Source of the DNA: an uncultured Acetatifactor sp. | GTDB lineage: Bacteria > Bacillota > Clostridia > Lachnospirales > Lachnospiraceae | Assembly (NCBI GenBank): GCA_944384205.1 | Contig: CALWSL010000003.1 | Span: 147,279 to 211,278 of the forward strand | DNA length: 64,000 nucleotides | Reading direction: 5' to 3' | Part shown: positions 8,260-15,923 of the stretch, in pieces | Layout of the letters: each line of letters opens with the position of its first letter | How positions within the stretch are numbered: position 1 is the stretch's first letter | The notes under the pieces: generated by a model | Database searches by the model: none | What the model was told of the DNA's origin: nothing | The model's input: only the letters and a program-made list of their open reading frames with translations | Program-made: the position numbers and the translations under genes

Positions 8260-9843
8260 ATGAAAGTAAGAAAATTTATCTCACAGCACAAAAAGTCAGC
8301 AACAGCAGTCGTTGTTATCATAGCATTGATTGTTGTTTTCATGATGAAGGGATCCGGCAGAACATCAAATCTGGTGGAAGAAACGCCAGCATTCAGGGAT
8401 ATCTATACATACAAAAGTTTTGTAGGCAATGTGGAGCCGTCTGAAGATACTTCTGTTATTTCCAAGGTGTCACAGCAGGTAACGCAGCTGTTGGTTGAAG
8501 AAGGGGATACGGTCAAGACAGGCGATGTTATTGCGGTAATTGACAGCTCTTCCGTGGAGCAGAATATTACAAAGACAGAGATTGCGTTGTCATCCAGCGA
8601 AACCAGCAATTCCTATAATATCAGCGATGCGCAGCGCAATTATGATAATTATAAGGAAGCATTGGACAACGGGCTCAACAGCAGTCTGAATTCAGCGCAG
8701 AATACTTTGGACAATGCTTATAATTCTTTGGAGCAGGCAAAGGAGGATTATGATACTACAATCTGGCGTGTGGATAATGGAGTAGATACCAGTACGCAGG
8801 CTCAGTATAGTGCAAGGGAAACAGCGCAGGCAGCTTATAATGCGGCAGAGGAAAAAGCAAAAAGTCTGCAGGAGGCATACGATGCGGCGAAGAAAGCGTA
8901 TGAAGATGCACAGACGGGAGCTTCCGGAGGAGATGCAGTATCCCTGGAGAATCTGCAGGAGACGTATCGGCAGGCAGAGTCTGCCCTGAATACGGGAAAG
9001 GCTGAATTAGAAAGTGCAAAAGAAGCGTTGGAGAAGGCTCAGTCAGACTTTGCCTGGGCAAAACAGAATATCATAGAAACAAAGCAGGCTGCGATTGACA
9101 ACGCACAGACAAGTTATGATACGGCATTGAAAAACTATGAGGTAACAAAGTTATCTGTAGAGCAGCAGTTGGAATCCTATAAGGCTGCTTTGGATAAGAC
9201 GAAGTCCACGGCAAGCACGGCAAGTACAGAATTAGAGCTGCAGCAATTAAAGGATTCTTTGGCAGATTATACGATTTATGCACCCTGTGACGGTACTGTC
9301 ACGGAGTTGAACATCACAGAAGGCGGCATGGTAACCAATGGCGCCAGTGTTGCGACAATATCCAATTTGTCTGCCATGAAGGTGGCGATTAATGTAGATG
9401 AGTATTCCATTTTGGATACCGGCGCCGGAAGCTCTGTAAAAATTATGATTGATTCTATTGGAAAAAGTTATGAAAGTACCATTACAAGGGTTTCAGATAC
9501 GGCCTCATTGAACAACGGCGTGTCCTATTTTGAGGCAACTGTAGATTTTACTGCGGATGAGTATGTAAAGAGCGGTATGAGCGTTGAGGTACGTCTGACC
9601 AGTACGGATAAGAAAGATGTACTCACCATTTCTGCGGACGCCCTGCATTACAATGACGATAATACAGCATATGTACTTGTCAAGAACGGTGATACGCAGG
9701 AGATCAGAAACATTGAGACAGGAGTGACAGACGGTAATTATGTGGAAATTCTCTCCGGTCTGGAACCGGAGGACATTGTATTGGTTGCTCCATCCGCAGG
9801 CAGTATGTTTCCTGAGCCGGGATTTGGGATAGGAGGAGAATAA
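8260..9843 (+). CDS. Membrane-fusion / HlyD-family adaptor of an ABC efflux system
   Basis: This 527-residue protein is the extracytoplasmic adaptor of a MacAB-like exporter. A signal anchor (residues about 15-30, ATAVVVIIALIVVFMM) is followed by a first lipoyl half (QLLVEEGDTVKTGDVIAVID). Next comes a long coiled coil (about 100-325) with many A-x-x-A-Y-x-x-A heptads, then the second lipoyl half (YAPCDGTVTELNITEGGMV) and the beta-barrel and membrane-proximal domains. The start is the ATG at 8260, which has GGAGG five bases upstream. A TTG four codons earlier overlaps that ribosome site and is unlikely. The gene is followed after 2 bases by the ATPase and then the permease. The substrate is unknown. 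Confidence 0.9.
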   Translation: MKVRKFISQHKKSATAVVVIIALIVVFMMKGSGRTSNLVEETPAFRDIYTYKSFVGNVEPSEDTSVISKVSQQVTQLLVEEGDTVKTGDVIAVIDSSSVEQNITKTEIALSSSETSNSYNISDAQRNYDNYKEALDNGLNSSLNSAQNTLDNAYNSLEQAKEDYDTTIWRVDNGVDTSTQAQYSARETAQAAYNAAEEKAKSLQEAYDAAKKAYEDAQTGASGGDAVSLENLQETYRQAESALNTGKAELESAKEALEKAQSDFAWAKQNIIETKQAAIDNAQTSYDTALKNYEVTKLSVEQQLESYKAALDKTKSTASTASTELELQQLKDSLADYTIYAPCDGTVTELNITEGGMVTNGASVATISNLSAMKVAINVDEYSILDTGAGSSVKIMIDSIGKSYESTITRVSDTASLNNGVSYFEATVDFTADEYVKSGMSVEVRLTSTDKKDVLTISADALHYNDDNTAYVLVKNGDTQEIRNIETGVTDGNYVEILSGLEPEDIVLVAPSAGSMFPEPGFGIGGE

Positions 9844-9845
9844 GT

Positions 9846-10586
9846 ATGAGAGCAGGCAAAAGGCATGACAGACTTAAGCAATTTACTGCAGCCCCCGGTG
9901 AAGATATCTTAGTAATGAAAAATATAGTCAAGGAGTATCATATGGGCGGAGAAACCTCTACCGTATTAAAAGGAATTGACTTTTCCGTAAAAAAAGGAGA
10001 ATTTGTAGCCATACTGGGTCCTTCCGGAAGCGGAAAATCTACTTTGATGAACATCATTGGCTGTCTGGATGTTCCTACTTCCGGCGAATATTATCTTTCG
10101 GGAGAAAAAATTGCAGATCAGAGCGAAAAAGTACTGGCACATATCCGCAACAAAGAGATAGGATTTATTTTTCAGTCTTTTCAGCTATTGCAAAAACAAA
10201 ATGCCCTTGAAAACGTACAGCTTGCGTTAATTTATGCTGATTTGCCGGAGAAGGAAAGAATAAGCCGCGCAAAGGAAATGCTGGCAAAGGTAGGTCTGGA
10301 GGATAAAATGTATCACTATCCGAACCAAATGTCAGGAGGGCAGCAGCAGAGAGTAGCCATTGCCCGTGCCATAGCAGCAAACCCGACGATACTGCTTGCC
10401 GACGAACCTACGGGGGCGCTTGACCAGAAGACCGGCAGACAGGTAATGGAAATTTTCCATAGTCTGAATGAGGAAGGTCGTACAATTATTATGATTACCC
10501 ATGACGCGAATATTGCAGGTCATGCGGGCAGAATTGTGCGTATTTTAGATGGGGAAATGGACGAAGGAGGTCTTGAGGATGCTTAA
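9846..10586 (+). CDS. MacB-like ABC transporter ATPase
   Basis: This 246-residue nucleotide-binding subunit powers the adjacent FtsX-type permease. Walker A is GPSGSGKST, the signature is MSGGQQQRVAIARAI and Walker B is ILLADEPTGALD, followed by the H-loop MITHD. These are typical of the LolD/MacB group. A leader of about 20 residues precedes the ABC core. The gene starts two bases after the adaptor and overlaps the permease start by 8 bases, so the three genes form one translationally coupled operon. Confidence 0.95.
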   Translation: MRAGKRHDRLKQFTAAPGEDILVMKNIVKEYHMGGETSTVLKGIDFSVKKGEFVAILGPSGSGKSTLMNIIGCLDVPTSGEYYLSGEKIADQSEKVLAHIRNKEIGFIFQSFQLLQKQNALENVQLALIYADLPEKERISRAKEMLAKVGLEDKMYHYPNQMSGGQQQRVAIARAIAANPTILLADEPTGALDQKTGRQVMEIFHSLNEEGRTIIMITHDANIAGHAGRIVRILDGEMDEGGLEDA

Positions 10587-11775
10587 AACCGGGCTTTTAA
10601 AGCAGAGTGTGCGCATGGCAGTCCAGAATATTGTAAGCAATAAAATGCGATCCTTTTTGACGACGCTGGGTATTATTATCGGTGTTACAGCCGTTATTGC
10701 ATTGATAACCATTGTGTCCGGCGTTACCGGATATATGATGAATGCCTTTTCGTCGATGGGTGCAGGAAAGCTTATTGTGACTGCCAACGGGACATATCTG
10801 AAGCAGGGCTTGTCGGAAAGTGATATTGCAGATCTGGAAGCATTGGATAATATTGCAGGACTCTCACCCTCTGTCAGTGTAAATACTAACGTAGTATATG
10901 ACAGAAATGTTTTTGACAACATTTCTGTTTCCGGAAAAAATACAACTTACTTTGAAAAGAACGATATTGTGACGCTGGGTCGCGGCTTAAGGCAGACGGA
11001 TATGGCTGGTGATGTGTATGTCTGTGTCATTGATGAAAATGCTGCGCGGACCATGTTTGCGGGAACGAATCCGTTAGGGCAGATAATCAGGATTGGCGGG
11101 ATATCCTATACGATTGTAGGTCTGGCCGGCGAGGACGGGAATCTGATGACCGCCATAATGGGAGGAGGCGTTGACGGCAGCATATATATCCCTTTCCAGA
11201 ATGCGTTAGCCTTAAACGGAAAAAGTAACGTGACAAGTCTGGAGGTATATATAGAAGATACGGACAAAACGGATGAGCTGATAGAAGAGATGGAACTGCT
11301 TTTGGATAATACCTTTAATGATACGGACGGAGCTTATTCCATCATGAATATGGACAGTATGCTCGATACAATGAGTACGCTGGAAGATATGATGACCTAT
11401 CTGTTGGCTGGTATTGCATCCATAGCGTTATTGGTAGGCGGTATTGGAATTATGAATATGATGCTTGTCAGCGTAACGGAGCGAACAAAGGAAATCGGTC
11501 TGCGTAAGGCAATGGGAGCGGAACCGGGGCTGATTCAGATACAGTTTTTGGCGGAGTCGATTGTGCTGTCAGTAATGGGTGGAATCATAGGGATACTGCT
11601 GGGTGAATTCATATCTTATGTGGCATCAATCGTGATTGGCACGGAATTCGTAATCGAATGGTCTGCAGTCGGACTGGGATTTGGTTTTGCGCTGGCAATC
11701 GGCGTGATTTTCGGCTGGGCGCCTGCAAGGAGGGCAAGTATGTTAAATCCAATTGATGCGCTGAGGAGTGAGTAG
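10579..11775 (+). CDS. MacB-like ABC transporter permease (FtsX family)
   Basis: The 398-residue permease begins at the ATG at 10579, preceded by GGAGG and overlapping the end of the ATPase gene. The N-terminal membrane helix lies near residues 22-50 (MRSFLTTLGIIIGVTAVIALI). A large extracellular MacB-type core covers about 50-275. Three further helices follow, with the FtsX hallmark GGIGIMNMMLVSVTERTKEIG and the end ARRASMLNPIDALRSE. Such transporters use mechanotransmission rather than classical substrate channels. Together with the adaptor it should export a small molecule or peptide that cannot be identified here. Confidence 0.93.
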   Translation: MLKTGLLKQSVRMAVQNIVSNKMRSFLTTLGIIIGVTAVIALITIVSGVTGYMMNAFSSMGAGKLIVTANGTYLKQGLSESDIADLEALDNIAGLSPSVSVNTNVVYDRNVFDNISVSGKNTTYFEKNDIVTLGRGLRQTDMAGDVYVCVIDENAARTMFAGTNPLGQIIRIGGISYTIVGLAGEDGNLMTAIMGGGVDGSIYIPFQNALALNGKSNVTSLEVYIEDTDKTDELIEEMELLLDNTFNDTDGAYSIMNMDSMLDTMSTLEDMMTYLLAGIASIALLVGGIGIMNMMLVSVTERTKEIGLRKAMGAEPGLIQIQFLAESIVLSVMGGIIGILLGEFISYVASIVIGTEFVIEWSAVGLGFGFALAIGVIFGWAPARRASMLNPIDALRSE

Positions 11776-11817
11776 ATAAAACGGTACGGCGATGCAGGAG
11801 TGTAAATAGTTTGATTT

Positions 11818-11848
11818 ACGTCCGACCGTATTCCAGTCGGACGTTTTG
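11818..11848. terminator. Terminator after the efflux operon
   Basis: ACGTCCGAC (11818-11826) and GTCGGACGT (11836-11844) form a 9-bp stem with a 9-base loop followed by TTTT. The small minus-strand gene converges on it and may share it. Confidence 0.85.
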
Positions 11849-11851
11849 TCA

Positions 11852-11998
11852 TTACTTTCCGGATTCTCCGCCGGGACCATCTTTTCTTGGCACTTCATCG
11901 GGGATGATATCCTGTGGGAGATCTACTTTGGGAATGTTATCATCATCGTAATCATCCATAGGTTTGTTGTCGGTAGTTTTTAAGTTTTTTGGTTCCAT
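11852..11998 (-). CDS. Small acidic, proline-rich 48-residue protein, unknown
   Basis: I do not recognise this family. On the minus strand an ATG at 11998 is preceded by GGAAGG with six bases of spacing, a strong ribosome site. The peptide starts MEPKNLKTTDNKPMDDYDDD and ends DEVPRKDGPGGESGK. It is rich in Asp, Pro and Lys, has no membrane segment, and is probably disordered. It converges with the efflux permease and is divergent from the HAD phosphatase, with an inverted repeat between the two starts. Candidate roles include a small regulatory or precursor peptide, but nothing supports a specific one. A chance frame remains possible, although the start signal argues against it. Confidence 0.5.
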   Translation of the reverse strand: MEPKNLKTTDNKPMDDYDDDNIPKVDLPQDIIPDEVPRKDGPGGESGK

Positions 11999-12015
11999 GC
12001 AGCACCTTCCTTTCT

Positions 12016-12046
12016 CGAACAACAATTGCTTCATATTTGTTGTTCG
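12016..12046. promoter_or_regulatory. Inverted repeat between divergent genes, possible operator
   Basis: CGAACAACAA (12016-12025) and TTGTTGTTCG (12037-12046) are perfect 10-base inverted arms around an 11-base spacer. The repeat lies between the start of the small minus-strand gene and the HAD gene. It could bind a regulator or fold as a hairpin in either leader. Confidence 0.45.
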
Positions 12047-12081
12047 GTGGTAGCGTGTGCAAAATGAAAGGAGATTATACT

Positions 12082-12873
12082 TTGATTATATTTTTTGATA
12101 TCGACGGAACTTTGATAAGCGGGGGAAGTCAATTGATGTCGGAGAGCACGAAGGCTGCAATCCGGAAAGCAAGGGAAAACGGTCACATCTGTGTTATTAA
12201 TACAGGCAGAACAAAGAAAATAGTGGGTCCTGAGATAACAGATCAGGCAGAGTTTGACGGTTATCTTCTGGGATGCGGTACGATGGCGGTTTATCGCGGC
12301 AAGGTACTGATGCACTATACTTTTCCGATGGAATTATCCCTGCGTATTATGGAAGGGCTGAAGCGTCATGGAATAGACGCTATTCTGGAAGGCTGTGAGG
12401 ATAATTTTTGCGAAGACCCTGAGAATATGTTTACAGAGACGTTTAGCAGGTATATCAGACATTTTGAACGAACACTGGGGAAGAATTATTATACAAAATG
12501 GGAGCTGGCGCCGGGAAAATTTGATAAATTTTTTGCCTATGTGGATGAGAAGGAGCGGATGGACGCTTTTGGGGCGGAATTTGCACAGGAGTTGGACTTC
12601 GTGGATAGGGAACATGGTTTTTATGAAATTATGCCCAATGGATATTCCAAGGCAACCGCCATACGGTTTCTTGCGGATGCTTTACAGATATCCATGGAGG
12701 ACACGGTTGCCATCGGTGACAGCAACAATGACCTTCCTATGCTGGAATGTGCAGGAAAAAGTATTGCCATGGGAAATTCCACGCAGGCTGTACGGGGTAT
12801 GGCGGATTATGTTACGACAGATGTGGACAAGGATGGCATCTGGAATGCTTTAAAATGGCTGGAGGTATTATAA
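12082..12873 (+). CDS. HAD-superfamily phosphatase, Cof type
   Basis: This 263-residue enzyme probably dephosphorylates a sugar phosphate or similar small molecule. Motif I is FFDIDGTL, with the nucleophile and acid aspartates at residues 6 and 8 of the proposed product. Motif IV is GDSNNDLPML, and a Cof-type C2 cap sits between them. The start is taken as TTG at 12082 because AGGAG lies eight bases upstream and the protein then opens directly with the beta-strand MIIFFDID. An ATG six codons earlier (12064) overlaps that ribosome site. A 78-residue gene follows after one base. Confidence 0.88.
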   Translation: MIIFFDIDGTLISGGSQLMSESTKAAIRKARENGHICVINTGRTKKIVGPEITDQAEFDGYLLGCGTMAVYRGKVLMHYTFPMELSLRIMEGLKRHGIDAILEGCEDNFCEDPENMFTETFSRYIRHFERTLGKNYYTKWELAPGKFDKFFAYVDEKERMDAFGAEFAQELDFVDREHGFYEIMPNGYSKATAIRFLADALQISMEDTVAIGDSNNDLPMLECAGKSIAMGNSTQAVRGMADYVTTDVDKDGIWNALKWLEVL

Positions 12874-12874
12874 T

Positions 12875-13111
12875 ATGATGAATCCGAATATGCTAATGAA
12901 ATTAATGAGTGCAAAAAATAAATTTACACAGAATCACCCCAAATTTGAGGCATTTGTGAAAACAGTGTTTCTTGGGAATAACGCAGTACCGGAGGGGACG
13001 ATTATAGAAGTTACCGTCACAAAGCCGGGGGAGGCACCGGTTTCTGCCAATCTGCGGGTGCAGCAGTCAGATTTGGAGCTGGTAGAGGAATTGCGTAATC
13101 TGGCAAAATAA
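12875..13111 (+). CDS. Conserved small protein, unknown function
   Basis: The 78-residue product opens MMNPNMLMKLMSAKNKF and continues with an amphipathic helix, a short beta-strand pair (GTIIEVTVTKPGEAPV) and a C-terminal helix ending ELRNLAK. It has no signal peptide or membrane helix. The start has GGAGG upstream and lies one base after the HAD stop, so the two genes are coupled. I recognise no family. Its clean start and composition suggest a real, translated protein. Confidence 0.75.
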   Translation: MMNPNMLMKLMSAKNKFTQNHPKFEAFVKTVFLGNNAVPEGTIIEVTVTKPGEAPVSANLRVQQSDLELVEELRNLAK

Positions 13112-13158
13112 TTTGTCAGGTGAGGCATAAAATTCCATATCAGATAGTATAATAGCTA

Positions 13159-13187
13159 TTGACAGGGAAACGATAAGTTACTATACT
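13159..13187 (+). promoter_or_regulatory. tRNA-Asn promoter
   Basis: TTGACA (13159-13164), 17 bases, TATACT (13182-13187); the tRNA begins 18 bases further on. Confidence 0.92.
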
Positions 13188-13205
13188 GTTAATTGTTGGG
13201 AATAT

Positions 13206-13277
13206 TCCTCGATAGCTCAATGGTAGAGCACTCGGCTGTTAACCGAGTTGTTGTAGGTTCGAGCCCTACTCGGGGAG
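13206..13277 (+). tRNA. tRNA-Asn (anticodon GTT)
   Basis: Acceptor TCCTCGA pairs with TCGGGGA and G13277 is the discriminator. The anticodon loop CTGTTAA carries GTT. The T-arm TAGGTTCGAGCCCTA is canonical. CCA is not encoded. Confidence 0.96.
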
Positions 13278-13284
13278 GTACAGA

Positions 13285-13306
13285 GGAGCTTTCGGGCTCC
13301 TTTTTT
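13285..13306 (+). terminator. tRNA-Asn terminator
   Basis: GGAGC (13285-13289) pairs with GCTCC (13296-13300) around a TTTCGG loop, and six T follow. It lies between the tRNA and the peptidase gene; partial read-through into the peptidase is possible. Confidence 0.8.
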
Positions 13307-13336
13307 GATATTTCTGTTATAAAAATGGAGGCTGTT

Positions 13337-14788
13337 ATGGGAGTTTTGTCAAATATAGAACCCAGGAAGGTATTTTATTATTTTGAGGAGATTACAAAGA
13401 TTCCTCGCGGTTCCGGAAATGTGGACCGTATCAGTAACTATCTGGTGGACTTTGCAAAAGAAAGAAAACTGTTTTATATTCAGGATGCGTGGAAGAATGT
13501 TATTATTGTAAAAGAAGCAACGCCGGGCTATGAAAAGGAACCGACCGTGATTTTGCAGGGGCATATGGATATGGTAGCAGTGAAAAAGCCCGATTGTGAT
13601 ATTGACCTGAAAAACGATGCCCTGCGTGTGGCAGTGGACGGCGATAAAATTTATGCGGAAGGTACCAGTCTTGGCGGCGATGATGGAATTGCGATAGCTT
13701 ATGCACTGGCAATTCTGGACTCCGATACTATCAGGCACCCCCGTCTTGAGGTGATAATCACGGTGGATGAGGAAGTGGGGATGGACGGTGCGAGAGAAAT
13801 CGACCTGTCCATGCTGCAGGGACACAGGATGTTAAATCTGGACTCTGAGGAGGAAGGAATTTTCCTGACCAGCTGTGCAGGCGGTGCGAGGGTAGATTGC
13901 AAAATGCCTTTGCAGAAGACTGTTATGGAGGGAATTGCCTATGAGGTGATTGTAAGCGGTTTGTTGGGCGGTCATTCCGGCGTGGAGATTCATAAAGAGA
14001 GAGGAAATTCTAATTGTCTGTTTGGAAGACTGTTGTGGAAGCTTGTAAAGGAAATGCCGGTTGGCTTGGCGACTGTAAACGGCGGAGTGGCAGACAATGC
14101 GATTCCGCGGGAGACAAAGGCGGTGTTGGTGGTAAATGGGGAGAACAGCGCGGTATTTACAGAAACCGTTGATGCTGCAGCGGCTGGGATTGCAGCGGAG
14201 CTGGCTACCAGAGACCCCGATTTCAAGCTTACGGTAAAGGAAAGAATGAAGGGAAGCTTTAACTGTGTGAAGCCGGAAGATACGGCAAAGGCTGCGGCTT
14301 TTCTTTTGGCGCTTCCAAACGGTGTGCAGGGAATGAGTGCAGATATGCCGGGACTGGTGGAGACTTCATTGAATCTGGGAATTTTGAAGTACGATGAAGA
14401 GGGACTGTCGGCATACTTTTCTGTGCGAAGCAGTGTAGAGAGTGCAAAGGAGGCAGTAATTGACCGGGTAAAGGCGGCGGCGGAGCTGGCAGGCGCCGGT
14501 TGCCGGATTTCGGGAGATTATCCCGGCTGGAAATACCGTGTGGATTCTCCGTTGCGTGAAAAGATGGTGGCACTGTATGAGAAAATGTATGGTGAGAAAC
14601 CTAAGGTAGAGGCAATCCATGCAGGACTGGAATGCGGTATTCTGGGAAGCAAGATTGCGGATTTGGACTGCGTTTCTCTCGGACCGCAGATGAATGATAT
14701 TCATACAACGGAGGAAACCTTAAGCATTTCATCTACCGTGAGAGTGTGGGAATATCTGATAAAATTATTGGAGGAAAAAGACTGTTAA
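13337..14788 (+). CDS. pepD: Beta-Ala-His (Xaa-His) dipeptidase, PepD type, M20 family
   Basis: This 483-residue cytosolic dizinc peptidase hydrolyses dipeptides such as carnosine-like Xaa-His. Metal-site motifs are visible in order: LQGHMDMV (His), LGGDDGIA (bridging Asp), TVDEEVGMDGA (catalytic and ligand Glu), NLDSEEEG and a late AIHAGLECG. The lid domain inserted between them contains GLLGGHSGVEIHKERGN, characteristic of PepD. The start is the ATG at 13337 with GGAGG five bases upstream. An ATG at 13325 overlaps that site, and the open frame running back through tRNA-Asn is not coding. Confidence 0.94.
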   Translation: MGVLSNIEPRKVFYYFEEITKIPRGSGNVDRISNYLVDFAKERKLFYIQDAWKNVIIVKEATPGYEKEPTVILQGHMDMVAVKKPDCDIDLKNDALRVAVDGDKIYAEGTSLGGDDGIAIAYALAILDSDTIRHPRLEVIITVDEEVGMDGAREIDLSMLQGHRMLNLDSEEEGIFLTSCAGGARVDCKMPLQKTVMEGIAYEVIVSGLLGGHSGVEIHKERGNSNCLFGRLLWKLVKEMPVGLATVNGGVADNAIPRETKAVLVVNGENSAVFTETVDAAAAGIAAELATRDPDFKLTVKERMKGSFNCVKPEDTAKAAAFLLALPNGVQGMSADMPGLVETSLNLGILKYDEEGLSAYFSVRSSVESAKEAVIDRVKAAAELAGAGCRISGDYPGWKYRVDSPLREKMVALYEKMYGEKPKVEAIHAGLECGILGSKIADLDCVSLGPQMNDIHTTEETLSISSTVRVWEYLIKLLEEKDC

Positions 14789-14828
14789 GATTGAAATCGA
14801 AACTTTAAAAAAAAATTTAAAAAAATAC

Positions 14829-14857
14829 TTGCTTTTTTAGATGAGCCGCGTTATAAT
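14829..14857 (+). promoter_or_regulatory. tRNA-Pro promoter
   Basis: TTGCTT (14829-14834), 17 bases, TATAAT (14852-14857), with the tRNA starting 13 bases later. Confidence 0.9.
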
Positions 14858-14870
14858 ATTGCTTGTGTTT

Positions 14871-14945
14871 CGGGGTGTGGCTCAGCTTGGTTAGAGCGCC
14901 GTCTTAGGGAGGCGGAGGTCGCGAGTTCGAATCCCGCCACTCCGA
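14871..14945 (+). tRNA. tRNA-Pro (anticodon AGG)
   Basis: Acceptor CGGGGTG pairs with CACTCCG and the discriminator is A14945. The anticodon stem CCGTC/GGCGG encloses the loop TTAGGGA, placing AGG at positions 34-36 after the invariant T33, so it reads CCU (and CCC/CCA if A34 is deaminated to inosine). The CGG start and A discriminator are typical of bacterial tRNA-Pro. A34 is unusual in bacteria outside tRNA-Arg. CCA is not encoded. Confidence 0.9.
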
Positions 14946-14951
14946 TGAATC

Positions 14952-15001
14952 AGGAAGTGTTAAAACTTTGATTTTGCCAAGGTTTTGCACTTCCTTTTTT
15001 T
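14952..15001 (+). terminator. tRNA-Pro terminator
   Basis: AGGAAGTG (14952-14959) pairs with CACTTCCT (14988-14995), and a long T run follows. Confidence 0.9.
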
Positions 15002-15257
15002 GCGGTATTTATAAGGTAATCAACTAATAAAAGGATGACTTCGTCAAAATATATTAAATCTTTATTAAATCTTATTTTTTTCATTTTAGATATTGTAAAA
15101 TTAATAAATTTCTGTTAAAATCATAATCAGATAAAACAGTACGATGTAAAAAAGATAAATACATAATATTATAGCTGTAATATAATTTTTGATGTAATAA
15201 TATAGAAATTCTAAAATGAATATGTAATCTGGTTATGCGTATGAAAAGCTTGCATGA
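15002..15257. other. AT-rich intergenic region, no gene seen
   Basis: These 256 bases contain no convincing reading frame. The only structure noticed is a short tandem repeat, ATTAAATCTT at 15053-15062 and 15064-15073, with an 11-base period. Such helical-turn spacing is seen in some activator binding sites, but no adjacent promoter is clear. Confidence 0.4.
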
Positions 15258-15500
15258 GGAAGGAAAAAGGAATCTAAACCGGCTTCCGTTTGCAAGAAGA
15301 CTGTCAGGGAATTTGATTATCTACTGGAACGGTATAGGGTACCCGTTACAGTTTTAGATAATAAAAAAGTTGTTACAAACAGCTTGTGTGAGAAGCTTCC
15401 GGAGGCACAGAAAAATCACACGGACAAAAGGGATAAGATTTTAACCGTTGCAAGTGGAATTACAGCGGTGCTTAAAAATCAAGCGGTAACAAAGTGGTAA
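15258..15500 (+). pseudogene. Open 80-codon frame without a start codon, possible gene remnant
   Basis: A frame opens after TGA at 15255 and runs to TAA at 15498-15500. It reads EFDYLLERYRVPVTVLDNK ... ACQ-free and soluble in character, ending NQAVTKW. Its composition looks protein-like, but no ATG, GTG or TTG with a ribosome site was found, so it may be the 3' remnant of a lost gene or a chance frame. I recognise no family. It lies just upstream of another small unknown gene. Confidence 0.25.
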
Positions 15501-15560
15501 CTAAGAAAAAATAGTGCAGGTACCGGTAAAGTGGTACTTGAGCTAAAAAGGGAGAAAGAC

Positions 15561-15788
15561 ATGAGAAAAGTAATTAATAAACTAAAAGATTTTTGGGCAA
15601 AACAGAAGAGAAAGATGGAGCTGCGTGCACTTGATGCGCAGTGGGAGATGATGTTTGGTTATTGTTTTGACGCGTTTCCACCGTCATTTCGTTTAACACA
15701 TACTCAGGAAGAAATTAAGCAATGTACGGAAGAATATTGTAGTAACTTGAGAATTATAGCAGAGAATTATAAACAGAATGGTTGCTAA
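15561..15788 (+). CDS. Small hypothetical protein, 75 residues
   Basis: The product begins MRKVINKLKDFWAKQKRKM, a strongly basic amphipathic helix. A more acidic half follows with four cysteines (one in GYCFDAFP, then QCTEEYC and the C-terminal NGC). No membrane segment, signal peptide or known domain is recognised. The ATG at 15561 has GGGAG upstream; an alternative GTG ten codons earlier is less well supported. It ends just before a strong terminator, so it is a complete transcription unit. Confidence 0.6.
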   Translation: MRKVINKLKDFWAKQKRKMELRALDAQWEMMFGYCFDAFPPSFRLTHTQEEIKQCTEEYCSNLRIIAENYKQNGC

Positions 15789-15797
15789 TTTGAAAAG

Positions 15798-15826
15798 GAT
15801 TCGCTTTTGTGGCGAATCTTTTTTTT
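15798..15826 (+). terminator. Terminator after the 75-residue gene
   Basis: GATTCGC (15798-15804) pairs with GCGAATC (15812-15818) around TTTTGTG, and eight T follow. Confidence 0.9.
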
Positions 15827-15847
15827 CTTAAGAATCTGTAACAAACA

Positions 15848-15876
15848 TTGTGTCCTTAGTAAAAATATGATAAATT
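15848..15876 (+). promoter_or_regulatory. Candidate promoter of the MotAB-like operon
   Basis: TTGTGT (15848-15853), 17 bases, TAAATT (15871-15876). It lies between the preceding terminator and the MotA-like start. Confidence 0.5.
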
Positions 15877-15923
15877 TAGAGCGTAACAAAAGAAATCTGA
15901 GTTTACGGAAGATAGGAGAACGA

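Noticed and set aside
13193-13336. Upstream extension of the dipeptidase through tRNA-Asn
   Set aside because: The extension crosses a tRNA and its terminator; the ATG at 13337 has the correct ribosome site.
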